NCBI GenBank assembly: GCA_021443125.1 | Contig: JABUUQ010000002.1 | Coordinates: 114,469 to 122,144 of the forward strand | DNA from: Bacteroidales bacterium | GTDB lineage: Bacteria > Bacteroidota > Bacteroidia > Bacteroidales > P3 | Length of the DNA: 7,676 nt | Direction: 5' to 3' | Shown here: piece by piece, positions 1-5,986 of the stretch | How the letters are laid out: each line of letters begins with the position of its first letter | Numbering within the stretch: position 1 is the first letter of the stretch | Notes under the pieces: generated by a model | What the model was told of the DNA's origin: nothing | The model's database searches: none | The model's input: only the letters and a program-made list of their open reading frames with translations | Translations under genes and position numbers: made by a program

Positions 1-288
1 CGATGCCACGAATGGATAATAGAGTTCAAGAAAAAGCCCGACAATATGGAGAAATTCGCCGAATTGTTCGACCAAGCATTGCAAGATATCAATTCCGACT
101 ATGAAGCAAAGCGATACAAAGACCTTGTACTCCAACCTCCTGTAATACATATTGCAAATGAGAATACTTTTTATTTGTGGCTGAAAGAGAAAGGCAAACT
201 CGGAGGACAGAACAAAGTGCCTCGTATGGCTAATGACAGAAAGATTTTCGAGGAGATTCTGAAGTATTTGAACGAAACAAAGGAATAA
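1..288 (+). CDS. GH3 auxin-responsive-promoter family protein (ANL-type acyl-adenylating enzyme), C-terminal end only
   Basis: The reading frame is open from base 1, so the ATG at 46 is internal and the gene is cut by the window edge; 95 residues plus the stop are visible. The stretch HEWIIEF, then NSDYEAKRY, then a WLKEKGKLGGQNKVPR block and a final helix (KIFEEILKYLNETKE) match the C-terminal lid of GH3 proteins. Plant GH3 enzymes adenylate a carboxylic acid and join it to an amino acid. Bacterial homologues are about 500 residues long, and their substrate is generally not known. The LGGQNKVPR block is the strongest identifier. The adenylation motifs lie upstream of the window and cannot be checked. 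The gene ends 65 bp before sufE on the same strand with no hairpin terminator between them, so cotranscription is plausible. Family assignment is confident; substrate and role are not inferable. Confidence 0.85.
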   Translation, partial: RCHEWIIEFKKKPDNMEKFAELFDQALQDINSDYEAKRYKDLVLQPPVIHIANENTFYLWLKEKGKLGGQNKVPRMANDRKIFEEILKYLNETKE

Positions 289-346
289 AAAATTAAAACA
301 AAGAAATAATTTGCTGAAAGCAAGGAATAATTTATTAGAACAAGGA
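275..346 (+). repeat. Degenerate 21-bp tandem repeat (about 3.4 units) spanning the GH3 stop and the sufE leader
   Basis: Three units of exactly 21 bp start at 275, 296 and 317, and a fourth, more diverged one starts at 338. They share a core close to AAACAAAGGAATAATTT. Each of the first three carries TAA at the same phase (286, 307 and 328), all in frame with the GH3 gene, so readthrough would meet two more stops. The first unit overlaps the last codons of the GH3 gene. Units 1, 3 and 4 contain AAGGA; the one at 342-346 lies 7 nt before the sufE ATG and is its likely ribosome-binding site. Units 1 to 3 are imperfect, which suggests an old duplication. Sequence bias towards A makes some of the similarity cheap, but the constant 21-bp period argues against pure chance. 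Confidence 0.55.
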
Positions 347-353
347 CAGAAAA

Positions 354-782
354 ATGACTATAAAAGAAATAGAAAACGCAATAGAGGAAGAATTCTCAAT
401 GTTTGATGATTGGATGGACAAATACAACTATCTTATTGAACTTGGCAGGGATTGTCCTATTATAGAAGAGAAAGACAAAAATGATAACAACCTTATAAAA
501 GGCTGTCAGTCTAAAGTATGGGTCAGTGCCAAGATGCAAGATGATGTAATGGACATAAAGGCAGACTCTGATGCAGTAATTACTAAAGGAATCATAACTT
601 TGTTGCTTCGTGTTTTCAATCATCAAAAACCGGAAGATGTGGAAAATGCCGACCTTCACTTTATAGACAACATAGGTCTTACTTCTCATCTTTCCCCTAC
701 CCGTTCCAACGGTTTGCTTGCAATGATAAAGCAGATAAAACTCTATGCTATGGCTTTCAACATACAGAACAACAACAGATAA
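354..782 (+). CDS. sufE: SufE family cysteine desulfuration protein (Fe-S cluster assembly)
   Basis: SufE accepts persulfide sulfur from the cysteine desulfurase SufS on one cysteine and passes it to the SufBCD scaffold in the cytoplasm. The 142-residue protein has the normal length for the family. The signature NLIKGCQSKVWV lies at residues 46-57 and places the persulfide-carrying cysteine at Cys51, the same number as in E. coli SufE. Downstream, ADSDAVITKGI and a C-terminal HLSPTRSNGLLAMIKQIK block are typical of Bacteroidota members. The ATG at 354 has AAGGA 7 nt upstream. The gene is followed after 11 bp by the DUF59 gene, so the pair is probably translated from one mRNA. The partners sufS and sufBCD are not in the window. 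A CsdE role is possible in principle, but the neighbour supports SUF. Confidence 0.93.
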   Translation: MTIKEIENAIEEEFSMFDDWMDKYNYLIELGRDCPIIEEKDKNDNNLIKGCQSKVWVSAKMQDDVMDIKADSDAVITKGIITLLLRVFNHQKPEDVENADLHFIDNIGLTSHLSPTRSNGLLAMIKQIKLYAMAFNIQNNNR

Positions 783-793
783 AGAAGAAAACT

Positions 794-1108
794 ATGGATG
801 AAAAGGCAATTTTGAGAGATAGAATAATACAATCTTTGAAAACTATCTATGACCCAGAAATTCCAGTCAATATCTATGATATGGGATTGATATATAAGAT
901 TGATATAGACGACAATAACGATGTTTTGGTGGTGATGACGCTTACTGCTCCCAACTGTCCGGAGGCTGAAAATATGCCTGCATTGGTGGAAGGCACGGTA
1001 AAGAATGTTGAGGGCGTAGAAAATGTTCAGGTTCAGCTGACTTTCGAACCAGAATGGGACATAAGAATGCTTAGTGATGAAGCAAAACTTGAACTCAACT
1101 TGCTATAA
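794..1108 (+). CDS. MIP18/DUF59 family Fe-S assembly protein (SufT-like)
   Basis: This 104-residue protein is a single MIP18-type domain, a family that acts in Fe-S cluster maturation or transfer (SufT in bacteria; CIA2 in eukaryotes is related). Visible markers are DPEIPVNIYDMGLIY at residues 20-34, with the conserved DPE, and MTLTAPNCPEAE at 48-59, with the family's reactive or metal-binding cysteine as Cys55. The C-terminal FEPEWDIRMLSDEAKLEL segment is typical of the small SUF-associated form. The ATG at 794 is preceded by AGAAG at 784-788, a weak Shine-Dalgarno. It sits 11 bp after sufE, which supports a shared role. Its last 32 to 35 bases overlap the start of the following permease gene in another frame. 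The C-terminus looks complete, so this is a true overlap and not a frameshift. A related paaD-type function is unlikely without paa neighbours. Confidence 0.9.
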   Translation: MDEKAILRDRIIQSLKTIYDPEIPVNIYDMGLIYKIDIDDNNDVLVVMTLTAPNCPEAENMPALVEGTVKNVEGVENVQVQLTFEPEWDIRMLSDEAKLELNLL

Positions 1109-2171
1109 AAAGCCCAATGCTCTTGTTTGGCAACGCCTTAGGAAGAATCCTTTGGCTATGATTGCCTTGTGTGTTATCGCATTATTCACTTTGGTGGCAA
1201 TTCTCGGCTATGCCATTACGCCAGACAAGACTCCTTATGCAAATGAACAACATTTGGAACTGGCAATAAAGAAACCAGGTTTCAAAGTCAAGATGCTGAA
1301 AATTCACGACAAGGAAGAAGTGCCCACAAACTTTTTCAAAAATATGTTTTTCGGCACTCCGTCGTCCACAACAAACATTCCTATTTACAGATACAAGGAA
1401 ACGGCAAATACTCTCACATACGAAACATTCACAGGCGACAATCCAAACGATGGAGAGATAAAAACAATTGACAAAACTACCAAATACGAAATCGTAACAA
1501 AGCACTATCTTCTTGGAACTGATAGATATGGTCGTTGTCTTTTGTCTCAGCTTATGATAGGCACAAGGGTATCGCTTTCTGTTGGCTTTATCGCAATTAT
1601 TATCGCTATTTTCTTGGGTGTAACGCTCGGAGCAATAGCCGGTTACTTTGGTGGAATTGTTGATAAAGTGGTTATGTGGTTCATAAATGTCGTTTGGTCT
1701 ATTCCTACCATACTTTTGGTTATTGCAATCACCTTTGCATTGGGCAAGGGTTTTTGGCAGGTTTTCGTTGCCGTGGGGCTGACGATGTGGGTTGATATCG
1801 CAAGAATGGTAAGAGGGCAAGTGATGAGTTTGAAAGAGAAAGAATTTGTACTTGCCGGCAAAGCTCTCGGATTTTCCAATGCAAGAATAATCATAAAGCA
1901 TATTCTGCCCAATGTTGTTGGTGCTGTAACGGTTGTTATTGCTTCAAACTTTGCCACAGCCATACTTCAGGAAGCGGGTTTAAGCTTTCTCGGTTTGGGA
2001 GTTCAGGCTCCAACGCCTTCTTGGGGCTCTATGATTAAGGAAAACTATGGATATATTATTTTGGATGCCGCCTACATGGCAATAATTCCAGGTATAGCGA
2101 TAATGTTATTGGTTTTGTCTTTCTTTATGCTTGGTTCTGGATTGCGACAAGCTATGGAAGTGAAGCAATAA
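1074..2171 (+). CDS. ABC transporter permease, OppC/DppC-like
   Basis: This is an inner-membrane permease subunit of the peptide/nickel-type ABC importer family. A first membrane helix (residues about 27-48) is followed by an extracytoplasmic stretch of about 95 residues (about 50-145). The BPD_transp_1 domain then begins at LLGTDRYGRCLLSQLMIGTR (146-165) and has five hydrophobic segments. The EAA loop that docks on the ATPase is EFVLAGKALGF at 257-267 with HILPN at 276-280. GLSFLGLGVQAPTPSWG at 302-318 is a family signature. The start is uncertain: GTG at 1074, ATG at 1077 and TTG at 1089 are in frame. Homology-like sequence begins around residue 13, and all three starts overlap the DUF59 gene. 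There is no clear Shine-Dalgarno, so translational coupling is likely. No OppB-type partner, ATPase or binding protein is visible, so the substrate cannot be named. The gene ends 4 bp from the convergent DUF62 gene. Confidence 0.88.
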   Translation: MMKQNLNSTCYKKPNALVWQRLRKNPLAMIALCVIALFTLVAILGYAITPDKTPYANEQHLELAIKKPGFKVKMLKIHDKEEVPTNFFKNMFFGTPSSTTNIPIYRYKETANTLTYETFTGDNPNDGEIKTIDKTTKYEIVTKHYLLGTDRYGRCLLSQLMIGTRVSLSVGFIAIIIAIFLGVTLGAIAGYFGGIVDKVVMWFINVVWSIPTILLVIAITFALGKGFWQVFVAVGLTMWVDIARMVRGQVMSLKEKEFVLAGKALGFSNARIIIKHILPNVVGAVTVVIASNFATAILQEAGLSFLGLGVQAPTPSWGSMIKENYGYIILDAAYMAIIPGIAIMLLVLSFFMLGSGLRQAMEVKQ

Positions 2172-2175
2172 TGGC

Positions 2176-2961
2176 TTATAAAATTTTTATTCTTACTTCC
2201 CTATTGACTTTATAGCCGAGTAATCGTGCGAAATCACCTTCCTTTAGTGCCAATTCCAAATTGTTGGTAACAGAAACGGTCAATAAAGGTTCGCCATTGC
2301 TGACATCTTGATATGATGATTGTATTTGAGTGATGCTTTTCTTGATTTCAAGACGCAATTCAAACTTTCTGCCATCCAATTCCCTAAGAAAATCGTCTTT
2401 TGTTATGCTCAAAAATACATTTCCGTAAGAATCTATAAACACAACATTGCAAACGATAAAATCTCCATCCCTTCTCCAATCGTCCATAGACCTTCCCATT
2501 GTTTCAAACTTCAAACGCTTTGTGCCAAGTGTCTCCATGGTGTTGGCAGTGGCGAGAATCTTTGCTATTTCACAGAATTTCTCCCATACACCAAAGGTAT
2601 AAAATTCTCTTTCCGCCCAAATATATTCAGTGCCATAGATTTCCACATCCATATCCTTGAATACCAAAGCAGGCAAACCGTTATCGGTGCAAATAAAGTA
2701 TTGTTCATTGGCTTTGACAACAACATATTCCATCGTGGTGCTTTCATAGGAATTGACATCTATAATATGTATTGTATCCTTTGGAAAATTCAAGCAAGCG
2801 TTCCTTACAACAAAGGCAGCCTCCTGAACATAGAAAGGCGTAATATCGTGAGTGATATCAACAACATTTATATCTGAAAGATTATCGTAAAGAAAACCTT
2901 TTACCATACCTCCATAAAATCCTTGGTTTCCCCAATCTGTTGTCAATGTTATCAATCTCAT
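2176..2961 (-). CDS. DUF62 / SAM hydroxide adenosyltransferase family protein with atypical active-site motifs
   Basis: The family cleaves S-adenosylmethionine with hydroxide to adenosine and methionine; related chlorinases and fluorinases use halide. The 261 residues are normal length. The N-terminal domain shows TLTTDWG (5-11), VDITHDI (34-40), an IDVNSY segment (67-72) where VDPGVG is usual, and TDNG (92-95). The C-terminal barrel shows VVFIDSYGNVFLSIT (173-187) and LLTVSVTNNLELALKEGD (226-243). Asp9 and Asp68 of the family are present. However, the family's Asp-Arg-His set looks incomplete: position 75 is Thr where Arg is expected, and the FHGRD motif reads FGVWE (123-127), lacking His. 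I infer either an inactive or a changed enzyme, or a Bacteroidota variant using other residues. The ATG at 2961 lies about 25 nt after the likely transcription start, in an A-rich leader without a Shine-Dalgarno. The gene is convergent with the permease and divergent from the S41 peptidase. Confidence 0.85.
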   Translation of the reverse strand: MRLITLTTDWGNQGFYGGMVKGFLYDNLSDINVVDITHDITPFYVQEAAFVVRNACLNFPKDTIHIIDVNSYESTTMEYVVVKANEQYFICTDNGLPALVFKDMDVEIYGTEYIWAEREFYTFGVWEKFCEIAKILATANTMETLGTKRLKFETMGRSMDDWRRDGDFIVCNVVFIDSYGNVFLSITKDDFLRELDGRKFELRLEIKKSITQIQSSYQDVSNGEPLLTVSVTNNLELALKEGDFARLLGYKVNREVRIKIL

Positions 2962-2992
2962 AAGATATATTGTTGGTCAAAAATTGCAATTG

Positions 2993-3000
2993 CAAAATTA
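2993..3000 (-). promoter_or_regulatory. Candidate Bacteroidota -7 promoter element for the DUF62 gene
   Basis: The minus strand reads TAATTTTG followed by CAA, matching the Bacteroidota -7 consensus TAnnTTTG with its common GCA extension. Transcription would start near 2986 and give a leader of about 25 nt. No TTTG lies at the best -33 spacing; copies at 13 and 24 nt are off by several bases. A 12-bp palindrome, TTGCAATTGCAA (2984-2995), overlaps the downstream edge of the box and the predicted start point. Confidence 0.5.
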
Positions 3001-3050
3001 ACAAAAAATAAAACAAAAAGACGGCAAAAGACATTCAAATTCAAAAATAT

Positions 3051-3080
3051 TTTGTCGTGTGTTTTTTTTTCGTAACTTTG
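3051..3080 (+). promoter_or_regulatory. Bacteroidota-type promoter (-33 TTTG, -7 TAACTTTG) for the S41 peptidase gene
   Basis: TTTG at 3051-3054 and TAACTTTG at 3073-3080, followed by CA, are separated by 18 nt, close to the known Bacteroidota spacing. The spacer contains a run of nine T (3062-3070). The predicted transcription start falls at about 3084-3087, which leaves almost no leader for an ATG at 3088 and 13 to 16 nt for the ATG at 3100. Confidence 0.7.
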
Positions 3081-3087
3081 CATAAAT

Positions 3088-4404
3088 ATGAATAAATGTA
3101 TGAAAAAAACACTCTTTTTCTTGTTTCTGCTATGCTCTTGCACGATTTTTTCGCAAAAAAGCGACAAAATGCTGAAAGTTGATGCAATGCACGAAGATTT
3201 GGACTATTTCTATGCAACTCTTTTGGAGACTCATCCCTATCCATACTTGATTATTTCGCAAGATACTTGGAAACAAACTATAGATTCCCTAAAAACATCC
3301 ATCACTACCCCGTTGACAATCAAAGAATTCCTGATTAAAATTTCTGTATTGAATAAATATCTGGACGCTCACAGCAAAATAGCCGGTCCAAAGAAGATTC
3401 TCAAAAAAATGAAAGCACCTTTGGATTTGCCTTTCTTTGAAGAAGACGACAATCAAAGGGTTTTCGTTATGGATGCAAAAACTGGCGACACTATCGAACT
3501 ATTAAGCGTTGACAACAAACCATTAGAAGAAATCCGTTCTTTCTGCAAAGACAGGTATAGTTTGGTTGAGCCGATGAAAGATGCAAATTTTCTGAATTAT
3601 ATGCGGTGGTATTGCAACACCAACCTTATAACCGATTCTGTTTGTTATACTTATAAAGACAAAAACGGCAATACCCTGCTTGCACACTTCAAAAGAAACA
3701 AAGAGAAGAAAGATATAAAAAGTTTAAGGCAATACAATTTGATTTGCGACTCAATAAATTCGGTTGCACTTATGGAAATCAACACTTTTATGCCCAAACT
3801 TATACGCATGGGCAAGTATAAAAAAGATGTGGGTAAGTATTTCAACGAACTGAAAGACAAAAACATAAATACTCTTTTTATTGATGTAAGTTGCAATAGC
3901 GGTGGTTCGGTTGCTTTGGTGAATTGGTTGGCAAGTTTCTTTATCAAGGAGTCAAGCATCTATGTGGGAACCGACACACAAAAGTTTAGCAAACACAGAA
4001 ACAAACAAAAACTGGATTGGTTGGTTTATAACAATCGCGAAGGTTTCGTTCAAAAAAAATCTTATTGGAATACAACAAGTTCTGAACCTAAATTCTTTGG
4101 AAATGTGTATGTTATACAATCAAGAGACAGTTTTTCGGGTGCCTCTGTCTTTGCTTCTTTGATGCAGTACTATGTCAAGAATTGCAAAATCATTGGAGAG
4201 GAAGGCGAAGTTAAAGCATTCTACGCCGACCCATTGATTTTCACAATGCCCAACTCAAAACTGAGATTTTCTTTATCTTCTATGTATGGTCGCTTTGTAG
4301 GAAAAGACAAACAAAAAGGTGTTGTACCCGATATTCATTATAATATATACGATTCGCAAAAGATTTTCTCCATAGAGGATGTGATGAATATGACAGAAAG
4401 ATAA
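3088..4404 (+). CDS. Secreted S41 family (tail-specific-protease-like) serine peptidase
   Basis: S41 enzymes are serine peptidases that cut unfolded or C-terminal peptide segments; this one is exported. The N-terminus has a short basic region, a hydrophobic core (TLFFLFLLCSCTIF) and then SQKSD. It is either a signal peptidase I substrate or, less typically, a lipoprotein at the LCSC cysteine. The fold markers are NTLFIDVSCNSGG at residues 261-273 (the usual D-x-R-x-N-x-GG, here with Ser replacing Arg), SRDSFSGASVFAS at 345-357 with Ser350 as the likely nucleophile, IIGEEGEVK at 368-376, and GVVPDI at 411-416. Lys376 falls where the catalytic Lys of Ctp-type enzymes lies, about 26 residues after the Ser. 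No PDZ domain is recognisable. The promoter position and the MKKT start favour translation from the ATG at 3100 (434 residues) over 3088. The next gene follows after 53 bp with no terminator. Confidence 0.83.
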   Translation: MNKCMKKTLFFLFLLCSCTIFSQKSDKMLKVDAMHEDLDYFYATLLETHPYPYLIISQDTWKQTIDSLKTSITTPLTIKEFLIKISVLNKYLDAHSKIAGPKKILKKMKAPLDLPFFEEDDNQRVFVMDAKTGDTIELLSVDNKPLEEIRSFCKDRYSLVEPMKDANFLNYMRWYCNTNLITDSVCYTYKDKNGNTLLAHFKRNKEKKDIKSLRQYNLICDSINSVALMEINTFMPKLIRMGKYKKDVGKYFNELKDKNINTLFIDVSCNSGGSVALVNWLASFFIKESSIYVGTDTQKFSKHRNKQKLDWLVYNNREGFVQKKSYWNTTSSEPKFFGNVYVIQSRDSFSGASVFASLMQYYVKNCKIIGEEGEVKAFYADPLIFTMPNSKLRFSLSSMYGRFVGKDKQKGVVPDIHYNIYDSQKIFSIEDVMNMTER

Positions 4405-4429
4405 AAACCATAAAAATAAAACGGCGTTA

Positions 4430-4457
4430 TAAAAAATTAAAACAAAGGAATAAATTT
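4430..4457 (+). repeat. Isolated copy of the A-rich repeat unit, carrying the RBS of the next gene
   Basis: The 28 bases before the ATG at 4458 match 286-312 (the stop of the GH3 gene and the start of the sufE leader) with about two differences, one of them a single-base gap. The core ACAAAGGAATAAATTT supplies AAAGGA (4444-4449) at 8 nt from the start codon. The copy lies more than 4 kb from the tandem set and in front of a functionally unrelated gene. It may be a shared leader type favoured in this genome and not a mobile repeat. Confidence 0.5.
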
Positions 4458-5948
4458 ATGAAACGAGGATTTAATTTTCTATTACTTGCTTTGGCTGTAA
4501 TAGGTTCGGTTAATGCACAATCGGTGATTGGTGTTGAAGGCATTTTGAAACAACATGTCTATACTCTTGCAAGCAAGGAAATGAGAGGAAGGGCTAAAAA
4601 TACACAATATGCGGATATGGCATTGGATTATATTCAGTCTAATTTGGCATCTGCAGGATTGAAGTCGGAAATATACGAATATACAATAACCGAAAGCGAT
4701 GTAATAGCAGCAGAAGTAACCGATGAGACAGAGGATGTAAATGATGAGATAATACTTGAAGAGATGAAACACAAAATTCTCTACTCTGTAATAAATGCAA
4801 CGAACAAAGCAAATGACTATATAATAATTCATGCACAATATACAGGAAACGGGGTTGATACAATTCAAGGTCATGAGATTTTTAACTATGGCGCCAACCA
4901 CGATGCCGCTGCAGTTGCTATTTTGATGGAAACTGCAAAAAATATAAACGCTGCAAAATCTTTGTTGAAGCATAATTACATAGTTGTTTTTTATGATTCT
5001 TGGGATAGTTCTTTTTTGGCTGATTCTGTTTTTACAGCAAAATTTAACACTATTGCACATTTTCAGGTAACAAGATTAGGTTTGCATACAAAAGACGACA
5101 ACGGAGACTACACAGAAGATGCAAACATAATTTATACCATAAATAGCAGGGAGTTCAAGAACTTTTCATCAATAGTTCAGCCTATTCTACTTCCCGACAC
5201 TGGAGTTAATTCTTTGATAGAAGAGACTTATGTTAAAAATTCCGCTTGTATGATTTCAAACGACAATTATATATCTGCTTATAACGATGTGGCAGATTCT
5301 TTGGACTACACTATGATGACAAAAATCACCAACCAACTTTCTGCAGTATTTATCGCAATAGGTGTAGAAAAGAAACTTGAGATAGAAAAGCAAACATTTG
5401 AAGATGAAATTGCCTCTAACTATAATTTTGATAAACAAACAAAACGCAAATCTTTCTTTGGATTAAATCTTATGTATGGCGACAATTGGCATTACTACAA
5501 AGACGGATACATGACTGGCAAAAACAGTTATGCTCTTGCTTGTGGATTGTTCTACAAGTGGCAATATTCAAAGTATAGTGCTTTGAAATTGGAAGCAAAC
5601 TACGAACGTGCCTATGCAAAAAGACATGATGGAAAATTCCGCTCAGATGTTGTATCTATTCCTTTGACTTACCTTGTAACAACCAACTCCTATGGCAACA
5701 CAGGCTTTGAAATAGGCATAGGAGCCTACTATGACTATATGTTTGCTGGGCAATTACAACATCAGGATATTGATTTTGACAAATTCAACTGCCACGAGAT
5801 TGGATACACCTACGAAGTAAATCTTCGTTTCAAACATTTCATTATCGGCTATCAATACAAACATAGTTTTACAGACAAAATGATTGATTACGATAAGAGT
5901 AAAATCATAGAAAACACCTCATCAATAAAACTCAGCTGGCAATTCTAG
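4458..5948 (+). CDS. Exported fusion protein: degenerate M28-peptidase-like domain plus C-terminal outer-membrane beta-barrel
   Basis: A signal peptide (residues 1-20, cleavage likely at VNA/Q) is followed by an M28-like domain (about 22-305). It keeps the fold cues: ASKEMRGR (38-45), YIIIHAQY (121-128), YGANHDAAAVAILMETAK (144-161), and the closing helix after DSLDY (280-284). M28 zinc ligands come from HYD, GADDNASG, a Glu pair, a D in NLDMIG and a late His. Here His125 remains and an acidic residue remains in GANHD. The Glu pair is replaced around SWD (181-183), the NLDMIG-like site reads HFQVTRLG (201-208), and the late His site reads AYND (274-277). From about 330 to 496 alternating aromatic strands (FFGLNLMYG, YALACGLFYKW, FEIGIGAYYDYM, a final SIKLSWQF) indicate a PorT-like eight-stranded barrel. 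I infer a non-catalytic periplasmic domain anchored in the outer membrane. The peptidase assignment rests on motif spacing; the barrel call is firmer. Confidence 0.68.
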   Translation: MKRGFNFLLLALAVIGSVNAQSVIGVEGILKQHVYTLASKEMRGRAKNTQYADMALDYIQSNLASAGLKSEIYEYTITESDVIAAEVTDETEDVNDEIILEEMKHKILYSVINATNKANDYIIIHAQYTGNGVDTIQGHEIFNYGANHDAAAVAILMETAKNINAAKSLLKHNYIVVFYDSWDSSFLADSVFTAKFNTIAHFQVTRLGLHTKDDNGDYTEDANIIYTINSREFKNFSSIVQPILLPDTGVNSLIEETYVKNSACMISNDNYISAYNDVADSLDYTMMTKITNQLSAVFIAIGVEKKLEIEKQTFEDEIASNYNFDKQTKRKSFFGLNLMYGDNWHYYKDGYMTGKNSYALACGLFYKWQYSKYSALKLEANYERAYAKRHDGKFRSDVVSIPLTYLVTTNSYGNTGFEIGIGAYYDYMFAGQLQHQDIDFDKFNCHEIGYTYEVNLRFKHFIIGYQYKHSFTDKMIDYDKSKIIENTSSIKLSWQF

Positions 5949-5986
5949 CAACACAATCAGATAAAAACTTACGAAGTATAGCATAA

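Noticed and set aside
46..288. A complete 80-residue gene starting at the ATG at 46
   Set aside because: The frame is open to base 1, and the upstream residues (HEWIIEF) continue the GH3 homology, so this ATG is an internal Met.
307..313. TAATTTG as a promoter for sufE
   Set aside because: It is one base short of TAnnTTTG and arises inside the 21-bp repeat; no TTTG sits at a -33 distance.
1074..1108. Frameshift joining the DUF59 and permease genes
   Set aside because: The DUF59 protein ends with the usual family C-terminus, and the permease begins with a normal N-terminus, so both are intact.
1182..1901. Long open frame of 239 codons on the minus strand
   Set aside because: It lies entirely opposite the permease, has a Cys- and His-rich composition unlike a real protein, and shows no recognisable motif.
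2172..2190. Palindromic ATAAAA/TTTTAT at the convergent gene ends as a terminator
   Set aside because: It is all A/T with no usable loop or GC stem and lies inside the last codons of the DUF62 gene.
2320..2877. Open frame of 185 codons on the plus strand
   Set aside because: It is antisense to the DUF62 gene, whose family motifs are clear; no motif or start signal supports the antisense frame.
4405..4457. Possible terminator hairpin around AACGGCGTT
   Set aside because: The stem is only about 3 to 4 bp with almost no loop, so it cannot serve as an intrinsic terminator.
4482..5060. Open frame of 192 codons on the minus strand
   Set aside because: It mirrors the M28-like gene, is full of Cys, Tyr and Ile runs from antisense AT-rich codons, and has no promoter or ribosome-binding site.
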